A stretch of 64,000 nucleotides of DNA from Paludibacteraceae bacterium (lineage in GTDB: Bacteria > Bacteroidota > Bacteroidia > Bacteroidales > Paludibacteraceae). Both the position numbers and the translations under genes were made by a program. The notes below the pieces were generated by a model, which worked only from the letters and a program-made list of their open reading frames with translations, ran no database searches and was not told where the DNA came from. Positions 52,562 to 61,152 of the stretch are shown here, in pieces. The stretch lies in NCBI GenBank assembly GCA_017477325.1, contig JAFUWV010000006.1, positions 49,538 through 113,537 of the forward strand, written 5' to 3'. Every line of letters begins with the position of its first letter. Positions within the stretch are counted from its first letter, which is position 1.

Positions 52562-52633
52562 AAACTTTAAACTTTAAACTTTAAACTATCAAACTTCTCT
52601 CAACTTTCAACTCTCAACTTTCAACTCCCCCTC
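52562..52633. repeat. TAAACTT and CAACTTT 7-bp repeats
   Basis: Four TAAACTT units followed by several C(T/A)CAACTTT units in the gap between serC and the OadA-like gene. Confidence 0.85.
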
Positions 52634-54568
52634 TCACTTCTTCGCATTCATCGAGTCTTTCCACTTGCTTACCTTAGGCTCTATCTGCTTGGCGGTATCT
52701 GCAAGTGCCTGCTTGGCTGCGCGTGCAAGGTCTTGGGCTGTCTGCTTGGCGGTCTCTATGGCACTCTGAGCGGCTATCTTCGCTTCTTCTACCAAGTCCA
52801 CCTTCTCCAGCCAGCATATCGTCTGACCTTTGGCTACCATCTCGCCCTGCTCCTTCTCTATACTTACTATACGGCTGTTCTCGAAGGCTGTCAGCACCTC
52901 TATTCCGTGTTGTGTCTGTAGCATACATACCTGGTCACCTTTCATGTATAGCTTGCCGTGAACAGGCTGGACACTACCCTCGTCGGTGTTTATCTCCCAC
53001 ATCAGGCGGCCGTTCTGAGGTGCCTCAAGGGGCTCTGCCGACGGGTGAAGTATCGCACGTTTGTCGGCGGCTGAGATGAAAGTCACTTGCTGACCGCCAC
53101 GTGCTGCCTTCTCCATTCTCTCAAGCAGGTCTTTGTTGAACTGCTCTTTTGCTTGACCCGACTTATACTCGCGATACTGTTTCTCGTGCATTGCGAACTC
53201 AAACAACTCCTCGTCGTCCTGGCCTCTGTCCCAACCGAGCTCTTCCATCTTCTTGATATACTCAGGAAGCACATCCGGATACAGCTTCTGCGGGTCATCT
53301 GTGTAGAACTCAAATCCTTTCTCTTTCGCAAGTTCCACTATCTCGGGAGCAAGCTCGCCGGGCAGTTTACCAGACTTGCCGAGTATCATTCCCCACATTG
53401 CGGGGTCCATTCTCGTGAACGGCTTCTCGCCCATCGAGCGGCTGTATATGTTCATCAAGGCTGCATTCTTCACATACTGCGAGAACGGAGTCACAAGACA
53501 CGGTGTGCCAAGCATAGGCCATATCCTCTGCACCTCGTCAAACAGCTCTACCAGCAGCTCGTCTTCGCTCAGTTCAGGCTCGCCTTTCTTCTTCAGGTTG
53601 GTGTTGATGGCGGCATGCATACCCTTCAAGTCAGCCATCAAGCTGCCCATCATACCTCCCGGCAGACCGCAGCCGACCAGCAGCGACGACATCAGCGCGT
53701 TCTTCGGGTCTATCCAGTAGCCTAAGAAATCGTCTATGAACGACTGTGTCAGGCTTCTCGCCTCCATATACGCCTTCATGTTGATATCTTTCACAAGGAA
53801 ACCGGCATCTCTCAGCATGGCCTGTATGGTTATCACGTCTGGGTGAACTTTGCCCCAGCTCAGCGGCTCCATTGCTACGTCAAGCACGTCACCGCCGGCT
53901 TTTGCCACCTCCAGCATGCTCGCTACCGAGAAGCCCGGACCCGTATGACCGTGGTATTGTATAATAATGTCAGGATGTTTCTCCTTGATGGCTGCCACTA
54001 TTGTTCCCAGCATCACAGGGCGTCCTATGCCGGCCATATCCTTCAGGCATATCTCTTGTGCGCCGCCTTCTATCAGTTGCTCTGCCAGGTTTATGTAGTA
54101 CTCTGCCGTATGCACCTTCGAGTACGTGATGCACATCGTGGCCTGCGCTGTCATGCCTGCCTCTTTTGCCCACTTTATTGAGGGGATAATATTCCTCGGG
54201 TCATTCAGTCCGCAGAAGATACGGGTGATGTTCGTGCCCTGTGCATGTTTCACTTTGTACATCAACTGCCTTACGTCTGCAGGCACCGGATTCATTCTCA
54301 ATGCGTTCAAACCGCGGTCAAGCATGTGTGTCTGTATTCCGGCCTCGTTGAAGGGCTTGCAGAACGTGCGAACTGCCAGATTGGGATTCTCCCCGTACAG
54401 CAGGTTTACCTGCTCACTCGCACCGCCGTTGGTCTCAACACGGTCAAAGCAACCCATGTCTATTATCACAGGTGCTATCTTTGCTAACTGGTCTTTCCGT
54501 GGCACATACTTGCCCGATGACTGCCACATGTCTCTGTATACGAGACTGAACTTTACTTCTTTTTTCAT
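52634..54568 (-). CDS. oxaloacetate decarboxylase alpha / pyruvate carboxylase B-like protein
   Basis: 644 residues. N-terminal HMGL-like carboxyltransferase fold (RDMWQSSGKYVPRKDQ; DMGCFDRVETNGG; CLKDMAGIGRPV; QYHGHTGPGFSVASMLEVA), a PYC/OADA conserved middle domain (GLPGGMMGSLMADL; RRIWPML-like VQRIWPMLGTPCLVTPFSQYVK), and a C-terminal biotinyl-like domain (about 545-610). The usual biotin site AMKM is absent; the matching position reads MLQTQHGIEV, so biotin must come from another subunit or another mechanism applies. The extreme C-terminus is an Ala/Lys-rich helix. Its leader carries five 22-bp repeats. No beta/gamma decarboxylase subunits are nearby. Confidence 0.88.
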   Translation of the reverse strand: MKKEVKFSLVYRDMWQSSGKYVPRKDQLAKIAPVIIDMGCFDRVETNGGASEQVNLLYGENPNLAVRTFCKPFNEAGIQTHMLDRGLNALRMNPVPADVRQLMYKVKHAQGTNITRIFCGLNDPRNIIPSIKWAKEAGMTAQATMCITYSKVHTAEYYINLAEQLIEGGAQEICLKDMAGIGRPVMLGTIVAAIKEKHPDIIIQYHGHTGPGFSVASMLEVAKAGGDVLDVAMEPLSWGKVHPDVITIQAMLRDAGFLVKDINMKAYMEARSLTQSFIDDFLGYWIDPKNALMSSLLVGCGLPGGMMGSLMADLKGMHAAINTNLKKKGEPELSEDELLVELFDEVQRIWPMLGTPCLVTPFSQYVKNAALMNIYSRSMGEKPFTRMDPAMWGMILGKSGKLPGELAPEIVELAKEKGFEFYTDDPQKLYPDVLPEYIKKMEELGWDRGQDDEELFEFAMHEKQYREYKSGQAKEQFNKDLLERMEKAARGGQQVTFISAADKRAILHPSAEPLEAPQNGRLMWEINTDEGSVQPVHGKLYMKGDQVCMLQTQHGIEVLTAFENSRIVSIEKEQGEMVAKGQTICWLEKVDLVEEAKIAAQSAIETAKQTAQDLARAAKQALADTAKQIEPKVSKWKDSMNAKK

Positions 54569-54580
54569 TGTTTGATATGA

Positions 54581-54690
54581 GATTTTTGAGGTTTCTTTAT
54601 TCGGTCTTAGAGGCTCCTTTATTCGTCTTTCGAGACTTCTTTATTCGGTTTTCATGACTTCTCTATTCGGTTTTCATGACTTCTTTATTC
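54581..54690. repeat. five 22-bp tandem repeats in the OadA-like gene leader
   Basis: On the minus strand each unit starts GAATA(A/G)AG(A/G)AG(T/C)C; the GAAT positions are exactly 22 bp apart (plus-strand ends at 54602, 54624, 54646, 54668, 54690). They lie between the promoter and the start codon. Confidence 0.88.
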
Positions 54691-54753
54691 TCCTTATGCA
54701 CGGAATTCTTCCCTATAGACGGAGGTTTTTTGAAGCATCCTTTATATTTGCCA

Positions 54754-54785
54754 CAAAGGTACGGCTTTTTCCTTACTTGTGCAAA
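54754..54785 (-). promoter_or_regulatory. promoter of the OadA-like gene
   Basis: Minus strand: TTTG (54782-54785), 20 bases, TACCTTTG (54754-54761). The leader would be about 178 bases and include the 22-bp repeats. Confidence 0.75.
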
Positions 54786-54858
54786 TGAAATATGCTCCGC
54801 TATGACAAATTCTTTCCCTCTGCAACAAAATCCGGTCTGTACTCCATAAACCCGAATT

Positions 54859-54921
54859 ACGTAAAAAAGACGTAAACGACACGTAAACGAGACGTAAACG
54901 AGACGTAAACGAGACGTAAAC
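54859..54921. repeat. 11-bp ACGTAAACGAG tandem array between divergent promoters
   Basis: Five clear ACGTAAAC copies at 54870, 54881, 54892, 54903 and 54914, plus a degenerate one at 54859, all 11 bp apart. The array is centred in the gap of about 530 bp between the OadA-like gene and the YidE-like gene. The frames crossing it are not genes. Confidence 0.9.
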
Positions 54922-54964
54922 AAAAGATAAAACATACATATACCCATGCCCTTTGCAAATTCTG

Positions 54965-54996
54965 TTTGCGCACTCCAAATTATTGCACTACCTTTG
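54965..54996 (+). promoter_or_regulatory. promoter of the YidE-like transporter gene
   Basis: TTTG (54965-54968), 20 bases, TACCTTTG (54989-54996). Transcription would start near 55003, giving a leader of about 100 bases that ends in TAAACATTAAACGT repeats. Confidence 0.8.
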
Positions 54997-55101
54997 CACC
55001 TCCTTATCAACCCCATTAAACCGACCAACCTCAACAATACCTTTAAACATTCAACAACATTAAACGTTAAACATTAAACGTTAAACATCATATAGCCTCA
55101 C

Positions 55102-56772
55102 ATGTCCTGGTTTCTCGACCTACTCACACAGGGCTCTGTCGCCCACACTATACTCATCTATTGCTTTATTATCGCTCTCGGTATGGCACTGGGAAAGGTG
55201 CGAATCAAAGGCATCTCGCTTGGTGCAACCTTTGTGCTCTTCGTCGGTCTGGCATTGGGGCACTTCCAATTGAATATCGACCCTATGATCCTTGACTTTA
55301 TGAAGAACTTCGGACTCATACTCTTCATCTTCTCTGTCGGTCTGCAGGTGGGTCCCGGATTCTTCGCTTCATTCAAGAAAGGAGGGCTTCGTCTCAATGG
55401 TCTCGCTCTGCTCATTGTTGTTCTCGGAGTAGCAACAACCATTGGACTCTATTACATTCTCCAAGGCAGAGTCAGTATGCCGATGATGGTAGGTATTATG
55501 TCGGGGGCCATCACTTGTACACCGGGCTTAGGTGCTGCCGAAGAAGCGCTGCAACAGGTCAGCTCTATGAATAACACCGAGCCGGAAGCCATCTCCCTTG
55601 GCTATGCCGTAGCCTACCCTATGGCTATTGTTGGCACCATACTCGTCATGATGCTCGTCCGACTGTTCTTCCGCATTGACCCTAAGGCGGAAGAAGACAA
55701 ACTGAAAAACAATCTTCAGGACTCAAAAGACAAACCCGACATACTGACATTTAGAATCTCTAATCCCCGTATTGAAGGTCTGACACTCGCTCAAGTCAAA
55801 GAGCAGTTCGGGCATCAGGCAATAGCAACCAGGCTCTTCAATGGAGAACAGGTCCTCATTCCTCATGCCGACACCGTGCTGCACTTGGGCGATATTATCC
55901 TCATCGTCACTCGTGACCAGAACGCACTCGGGCTTGAGCAACTTCTGGGAGAAAGCATACAGTACGAGTGGAGAGACGATGACCGCGACCTTGTCTCGCG
56001 CCGTATAGTGGTTACACGCAACAATGTCAATGGCAAGCGCTTGGGAGACTTGCACCTACGTTCCGCCTTCAATGTCAATATCACTCGTATCAATCGCGCC
56101 GGAATCAATCTTCTTGCTCGCCCTGACCTCGTCTTGCAAGTGGGGGACCGGGTGATGGTCGTCGGACCTATCGAAGGTATTCATCAGGCGGAAAAGATAC
56201 TCGGAAACACACTAAAGAAACTCAATGAGCCACCTATCGTCACTATCTTTGTGGGTATTCTCACCGGTATCTTGCTTGGCAGCATTCCAATATACTTCCC
56301 GCATCTGCCTATGCCTGCCTGCCTTGGCATTGTAGGGGGACCGCTCATAGTGGCAATACTCCTTGGCAGATTCGGTTACAAACTCCATCTCATCACCTAC
56401 ACCACCATCTCTGCCAACCTTATGTTGCGTGAACTCGGTCTATGCCTCTTCCTTGCATCGGTAGGACTCTCTGCTGGCAGTGGATTTGTTGAGAATGTGT
56501 TCTCCGGTGATGGGCTGCTATGGCTCGGTCTCGGAGCAACCATAACCATTCTACCTGCACTCATAGTCGCTGTCATAGCCGGATTCCTGAAGATTAACTT
56601 CTTCACTATCTGTGGTCTCGTGGCAGGTGCTCATACCAATGCACCCCCTCTTGCTTACGCCAATTCAATAGCAGAGACCGATGAGCCTGCTGTCGCATAC
56701 TCAACGGTCTATCCTGTCGTAACTTTCCTGCGAATACTTATTGCGCAGTTCATGATTCTTATCTTCGCCTGA
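55102..56772 (+). CDS. YidE/AspT-type putative transporter with two TrkA-C domains
   Basis: 556 residues: an N-terminal membrane half (spans from AHTILIYCFIIALGMALG to MAIVGTILVMMLVRLFF) containing the duplicated signature GLILFIFSVGLQVGPGFF, two cytoplasmic TrkA-C/RCK-C-like domains (about 210-285 and 300-375), and a second membrane half with LGLCLFLASVGLSAGSGFV and VAGAHTNAPPLAYANS. This is the aspartate:alanine exchanger superfamily layout; the substrate in this phylum is not fixed. Divergent from the OadA-like gene. Confidence 0.92.
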   Translation: MSWFLDLLTQGSVAHTILIYCFIIALGMALGKVRIKGISLGATFVLFVGLALGHFQLNIDPMILDFMKNFGLILFIFSVGLQVGPGFFASFKKGGLRLNGLALLIVVLGVATTIGLYYILQGRVSMPMMVGIMSGAITCTPGLGAAEEALQQVSSMNNTEPEAISLGYAVAYPMAIVGTILVMMLVRLFFRIDPKAEEDKLKNNLQDSKDKPDILTFRISNPRIEGLTLAQVKEQFGHQAIATRLFNGEQVLIPHADTVLHLGDIILIVTRDQNALGLEQLLGESIQYEWRDDDRDLVSRRIVVTRNNVNGKRLGDLHLRSAFNVNITRINRAGINLLARPDLVLQVGDRVMVVGPIEGIHQAEKILGNTLKKLNEPPIVTIFVGILTGILLGSIPIYFPHLPMPACLGIVGGPLIVAILLGRFGYKLHLITYTTISANLMLRELGLCLFLASVGLSAGSGFVENVFSGDGLLWLGLGATITILPALIVAVIAGFLKINFFTICGLVAGAHTNAPPLAYANSIAETDEPAVAYSTVYPVVTFLRILIAQFMILIFA

Positions 56773-56820
56773 GCAAAGCATAAGAACACCAATAAAAGCA
56801 AAGTAAAAAGACTATAGACT

Positions 56821-57006
56821 TTACTGATACTTGATAAAGTTATACTGCTTCCTCAGTTCTTGCTTTTTCTCTTCTGTCTGGTCATTAAAATATGCCTTCC
56901 ACCCGGGGCAGAAGTTAATATGCCAACGCCAGAATTTTCCTAACATTGAGTTCGGCTTCGCATCATAGTGAGCTCTGAACTTACAATTCTCACATGCATG
57001 TGCCAT
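56821..57006 (-). CDS. small cysteine-containing conserved protein
   Basis: 61 residues: ACENCKFRAHYDAKPNSMLGKFWRWHINFCPGWKAYF, then a charged helical end. The CxxC plus a later Cys and His may bind a metal. I have the impression that this short protein recurs in Bacteroidota genomes next to unrelated genes; no function is known. It lies 33 bases after the MmcQ/YjbR-like gene in the same direction. Confidence 0.75.
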   Translation of the reverse strand: MAHACENCKFRAHYDAKPNSMLGKFWRWHINFCPGWKAYFNDQTEEKKQELRKQYNFIKYQ

Positions 57007-57039
57007 AATAAGATCTGATTCTGTTTCTTGTGTTTGTTA

Positions 57040-57411
57040 TTATTGTTTCTTGCGCTTGTTAATTCTAGGAGCTGCTGTATATTTGTTTCTGACTATCTCA
57101 TATGAGTTTCTCGTAAGCTCTTTCAGCAACCCCTCCTCTGCAGTGTTCGCATCTATACCAATCCAGTATTTGGACGGCAGGTTGAACGGCTTGCCGACGC
57201 ACTCATAGCGAGCCTTAAGTTCATCTATTCTCTCAGGCTGGCACTTAAGTGTTACTATACCATAATTGTCAATGTCCAGAAACGCGAACATGTGTCCGCA
57301 CACATAGAACACCAGCACGTTCGACGCATACCTGAATGCCGTAAACGGCAGTTTCTCCTCCACGTCTGCCCCCAACGACAGACAATATTCCCTGTATTCC
57401 TCAATATTCAT
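57040..57411 (-). CDS. MmcQ/YjbR-family protein
   Basis: 123 residues of the MmcQ/YjbR fold (CyaY-like), often described as DNA-binding: NIEEYREYCLSLGADVEEKLPF, VFYVCGHMFAFLDIDNYG, LKCQPERIDELKARYECVGKPFNLPSKYWIGID. Basic C-terminus (RINKRKKQ). Cytoplasmic, complete. Its first 4 bases overlap the end of the DUF4919 gene (57408-57411). Confidence 0.9.
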   Translation of the reverse strand: MNIEEYREYCLSLGADVEEKLPFTAFRYASNVLVFYVCGHMFAFLDIDNYGIVTLKCQPERIDELKARYECVGKPFNLPSKYWIGIDANTAEEGLLKELTRNSYEIVRNKYTAAPRINKRKKQ

Positions 57412-58097
57412 GGTCTGTTTTCTTGATATTTGAATTTGAAAGGCTTCTTGCTTTTAGAGAACATCCGGTTTTCAAGCGCGAGGACAAGTTGTACATCAAA
57501 GAAAACAGACATTTTAGTACCTTTCTTTGTGACGATATCCATTTTGTCGCACATGGATGTGGTTAAGGTCTGCGTTTCCAACTCCACCTGCATAACATAA
57601 TTCATTATTGTATATTCATCATTGACGCACACTACATGTAATGCTGTTTCTTCCGTCAGGGCATCTCCTGTCGCGTAAACGGCATCCATAAGTCGGTCGT
57701 ACTGCCAAAGGTACTTTCGAGTAGTTATAGAATCATCCGCATTATAAGCAGCGATAAAACGCATTCGTAGCGCGCCTAAATTCAAGGGCGATTCCGATAA
57801 CAATGAATCTACATATATAATTACGCCATCATTGCCGTTAGTTTCATATATAGCATTAAGCCGCCTCATACTCATTCCAGATGAAGGATTACCATAAAAT
57901 GCTGAGCCGTAATAAATAGCCTGCAAATCACGAATAGACAGCGTTGTGTCTTGATTCTGAAAGCGAGTAAAGAGTGTCTTGTAATCAGATTGCCCCATAA
58001 CTTGGATTCCCTCATAATCAGGTAAAAGGAAATCCTCTGTAGCCGTTGCCCTAAAAACATACGCGCATGCCATCAAAAACAATAGATACTTTTTCAT
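57408..58097 (-). CDS. DUF4919-family exported protein
   Basis: 229 residues with a signal peptide (MKKYLLFLMACAYVFRATA). The mature part is TPR-like and helical (YKTLFTRFQNQDTTLSIRDLQAIYYGSAFYGN, SPLNLGALRMRFIAAYNADD, TALHVVCVNDEYTIMNYVMQVE) and matches my recollection of DUF4919, a Bacteroidota family of unknown role. It is translationally coupled to the MmcQ/YjbR-like gene. Probably periplasmic. Confidence 0.82.
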   Translation of the reverse strand: MKKYLLFLMACAYVFRATATEDFLLPDYEGIQVMGQSDYKTLFTRFQNQDTTLSIRDLQAIYYGSAFYGNPSSGMSMRRLNAIYETNGNDGVIIYVDSLLSESPLNLGALRMRFIAAYNADDSITTRKYLWQYDRLMDAVYATGDALTEETALHVVCVNDEYTIMNYVMQVELETQTLTTSMCDKMDIVTKKGTKMSVFFDVQLVLALENRMFSKSKKPFKFKYQENRP

Positions 58098-58145
58098 ATT
58101 ATAATAAGTGTTTTTTTGATTACCAAATCATTTATTCAATAAAGT

Positions 58146-58670
58146 TCATGGTTTCGTTAATGTATTCAGCGTCACTACAGAAAACTCGCTCATGCCTTCT
58201 ATTGCGTCACTCACGTTGAGCAGCAGCTTAGGGTTGCTCACATCCCAATGGAACGTGCCGGAGTCGCTGTATCGCGCCGTCTCCGATTGCAGCACATAGA
58301 CATAGCCGAAAGTCCTGCCGTTCTGGATGAGACGGTCTATACAGAGGACACGCTTCGCCTTGCGGTTGATGACGATGTTCCGCCAGATGACATTGGACGG
58401 CTGCGTGTGGTGGGTCGGCGCGAAAGTAGTCTCAAAAATCATACTCGCCCCTTCGCTGTCCACCTCATAATCCGGCAGCAAACCGATATATCCGTCGCTG
58501 CGGAAGGAATAGGTGTTGTCGTGGTTGCTAACCTTCTTCAGTTCGTTTACCTTGAACGGAATATCCTTCTGTATGTCCCTCACAAACCCCTCACTCGTCG
58601 TCGACCGCTGCACTGCGCAGGAGCACAAGGCAAAGGCTATAGATATAAAAAACAATACTCTATTCATCAT
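58146..58670 (-). CDS. lipoprotein of unknown function
   Basis: 174 residues with a lipoprotein signal (VLFFISIAFALCSC, Cys near residue 18). The mature part is beta-rich (NTYSFRSDGYIGLLPDYEVDS, VIWRNIVINRKAKRVLCIDRLIQNGRTFGYVYVL). No family I can name. It overlaps the end of the upstream DUF6624 lipoprotein gene by 4 bases (58667-58670), so the two are coupled. Confidence 0.75.
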   Translation of the reverse strand: MMNRVLFFISIAFALCSCAVQRSTTSEGFVRDIQKDIPFKVNELKKVSNHDNTYSFRSDGYIGLLPDYEVDSEGASMIFETTFAPTHHTQPSNVIWRNIVINRKAKRVLCIDRLIQNGRTFGYVYVLQSETARYSDSGTFHWDVSNPKLLLNVSDAIEGMSEFSVVTLNTLTKP

Positions 58671-59572
58671 TTATTCCATTTAGCGTTCATCAGTTTTGCA
58701 TATTCTTCCAACGGATTTAGCCCTACAGCAGCTCGCCATATATCCACACTATCATTATCAAGTAGCGTATATATGACAAGCTCTCCTTCGGAATTCTCCA
58801 CAACTTGTGAGCCATAGCGTTGCGGTCTGCCTTCGTGCATGGCTATACGGTCTTCCAGAAGTGCTATGTTGTCCCAGCTCAATTCTCCCTCCTCGGCGGC
58901 TTGCCGTAACATTGGATAATAAGCCTTTTGAAACTCGACATTGCTATGCTGAATGACTAACCATATAACACTATTATTGGTTCCGACTATAGTTTCAGAC
59001 GGGAATCCGTATGTCTGTAGGATATTTTGGATTTCTATGAGATTGACAGAATCAGCTATCTGCATTTCACGAACGAGTGAATCTAACAAATCAACAGCCT
59101 TCGTTTTGTATGCAAACAGAAAATCGTGCCGTGGTTTCTGATCACGTTCGTGTATCGCTTGCAAACGGGCTATTAGTACTTTATCGTAATTCCGCTCGGA
59201 CCGTTCCTGTCGTGCCTCTACCGTGTCTTTCAGCACTTGCCATTCGGGGTATTGATGTAATGGCAGAAAGTCCGGATTCTCCGCAAAGTTAGAGGTGTAC
59301 CATTCTTTGTCGTTATTAACCAATTGGTTGAGGCGCATGAATGCCGTTTGCTCATCACCTGCCATGGCTGCGATAGCGGCTGCATTGGAATAGTGGTAAC
59401 TCTGCGGCTCGGCATCAGAGGCGCGAAAAGCCTGTTTGTAATAGTTGTTAGCCTGCTTGTAATCCTGCACCATATAGCACGAATCAGCCTTTTGTACCGC
59501 CTCGTAAAATGCCAACGGCTTTTGACATCCGTATAATGTAAATATCAGTATGTAAAAAACAGTTCTTTTCAT
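58667..59572 (-). CDS. DUF6624-family lipoprotein with TPR-like N-terminus
   Basis: 301 residues from the ATG at 59572, which opens a lipoprotein signal (MKRTVFYILIFTLYGC, Cys16); the ATG at 59593 would only add MMINKNR. Residues 20-110 are TPR-like (KADSCYMVQDYKQANNYYKQAFRASD). The C-terminal half matches DUF6624: YGFPSETIVGTNNSVIWLVIQHSNVEFQKAYYPMLRQAAEEGELSWDNIALLEDRIAMHEGRPQRYGSQVV. Role unknown; periplasmic face of a membrane. Confidence 0.85.
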   Translation of the reverse strand: MKRTVFYILIFTLYGCQKPLAFYEAVQKADSCYMVQDYKQANNYYKQAFRASDAEPQSYHYSNAAAIAAMAGDEQTAFMRLNQLVNNDKEWYTSNFAENPDFLPLHQYPEWQVLKDTVEARQERSERNYDKVLIARLQAIHERDQKPRHDFLFAYKTKAVDLLDSLVREMQIADSVNLIEIQNILQTYGFPSETIVGTNNSVIWLVIQHSNVEFQKAYYPMLRQAAEEGELSWDNIALLEDRIAMHEGRPQRYGSQVVENSEGELVIYTLLDNDSVDIWRAAVGLNPLEEYAKLMNAKWNK

Positions 59573-59814
59573 TCTGTTCTTATTAATCATCAATCCGACA
59601 TTCTACTTCTTCGAATTTCAGGGCGATGGCATCGCCCGTTCACTTCTTCTTCGTTTTATTATTTCCGTAACTGCGCGATGATGAAGCCGCGGAGGGTGAA
59701 TAGAATTTGTAATGTAGTGTTTGGTTAGGTATTCTGTTGATACGCTCAGACAATACTAATGTATCGTAAATCTAACGTATAAGTATCGTGTTTGACAACG
59801 GATTAATAGTGGGG
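59573..59814. other. gap with a small hairpin, no gene
   Basis: It holds one palindrome, GGGCGAT-GGC-ATCGCCC (59621-59637), without a T-run; no clear promoter and no coding frame were found. Confidence 0.6.
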
Positions 59815-61140
59815 TTATTGGGGAAAATCTATTTTCAAATACATATCCTTCAAGTTGATGGTGATACTATTGAATGCACGGAGGAAATCCATGCCCATGC
59901 GGCCGTCGTGCTGATGCAGGTATTCGCCGGAAGACGGATAGAGATACACCTCCTCCATGCTTACAGGTTGGTCACCAACCATAAAAGATGCACCGGGCAG
60001 GAGCAACACTTCCATATTGTGGATTTGTCCATAGGAGAGAGTGGAAATCGTATCTTTCTGCGCCGTGCGGTCGGTCTCGGCGGCGAACTTATGATAATAA
60101 GCGCTGTATAGTTCTGCGGTGGAACAGCCTGTGTCCAGATGGAAGGTCAGGGGAACGGAATCTTTCTTGGCTCTCAGTAGCAGGCTTCCGTCAATGAGCA
60201 GATTCGGCTTTGTGTCTTGCGGCATAGGAGTCGGATGTGCCGGAAAGACCAGTTGCTGCTTATCCATATGCAGCTGTGTCTCCGGAAAGGCTGCTATAAT
60301 ATCCATTCCGAGGATGGCGTCCACACCGGTCATCAGCGTGTCGATTGCGTCCGACAGTCCCACATACGCAATCACATTACGGCATGTGATTCCGCCTATT
60401 TGCAGGCTGTCTATCCATGCCCGCAGACCTTTCTGCGAACCGTTGACAGTGACGGTGTCCGGCAGGATGGTAAGCCCCATTTCCAGAGCGGTCTTCTCGA
60501 ACAGGAAAGTTGCTCCTGCTCCCGTATCAAAAATAAACGGATATTCCTTCCCGTGTACCAACACAGGGATGGTCATGAGGTTCCCTTTATAGGCTTTCTT
60601 TCCGCCGCGCATCCATTCTTCGCGTTTGGTTACTTGCGGTGTAATAAGACGGAAAGGTACCGCTATGTCTTTTTCCGGGCGCGAGACGGACAAAGGAGCA
60701 TAGTTGCGCAAAACGGCATAGTGTTTCTGAAGCGTCCGAAGAGCCTGCGTTTCTGTCACACCGGAGGATTCCAACTGGTGGATGATACGCTGGATGCCGT
60801 CTGCCGCCTCTGCGTAATGTCCCTGTTTTCCAATGAGTTGTAAGCGCAAGAGCGCAAAACTGAGGGCGGTCTGTGTGCCTAATTCCGTCTGATGTTCGGA
60901 GAGCAGTTTGGTCAAAGCAGCCACAGCCTCCTCGTTGCGGTTCGTGTGTGCAGCCAGCATCGCCTCGGCTATCAGACGCAGGTAATCCGCCTGCATGGAA
61001 TCGCGGAATTGCGGCAGTTCTTCCGCCAGCGCGAACCACTCCTCGTTGTTCACCAACGAAGCGATATGCGTATCCGCATCCTGCGCGTGTAACACACTCG
61101 CCATAAGGCATATGAGAATCAGTAAGACTACTTTTTTCAT
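59815..61140 (-). CDS. exported retropepsin-like aspartic protease-fold protein
   Basis: 441 residues: signal peptide (MKKVVLLILICLMASVLHAQ), a helical, TPR-like part (about 25-165), then two retropepsin-like lobes. The first has IPVLVHGKEYPFIFDTGAGATFL and ILGMDIIAAFPETQLHMD; the second has VPLTFHLDTGCSTAELY and RMGMDFLRAFNSITINL. Two DTG catalytic triads in one chain could pair within the molecule, as in pepsin. Likely a periplasmic or surface protease of unknown substrate. Confidence 0.85.
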   Translation of the reverse strand: MKKVVLLILICLMASVLHAQDADTHIASLVNNEEWFALAEELPQFRDSMQADYLRLIAEAMLAAHTNRNEEAVAALTKLLSEHQTELGTQTALSFALLRLQLIGKQGHYAEAADGIQRIIHQLESSGVTETQALRTLQKHYAVLRNYAPLSVSRPEKDIAVPFRLITPQVTKREEWMRGGKKAYKGNLMTIPVLVHGKEYPFIFDTGAGATFLFEKTALEMGLTILPDTVTVNGSQKGLRAWIDSLQIGGITCRNVIAYVGLSDAIDTLMTGVDAILGMDIIAAFPETQLHMDKQQLVFPAHPTPMPQDTKPNLLIDGSLLLRAKKDSVPLTFHLDTGCSTAELYSAYYHKFAAETDRTAQKDTISTLSYGQIHNMEVLLLPGASFMVGDQPVSMEEVYLYPSSGEYLHQHDGRMGMDFLRAFNSITINLKDMYLKIDFPQ

Positions 61141-61152
61141 AGTGATTTTCCG

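Noticed and set aside
54581-54921. CRISPR array
   Set aside because: Units are contiguous tandem repeats (22 and 11 bp) without unique spacers, and no cas genes are in the window.
54663-55037. 124-codon minus-strand frame between the OadA-like and YidE-like genes
   Set aside because: It crosses the 11-bp array (RLRLVYVSFT repeats), both promoters and part of the 22-bp repeats; low complexity.
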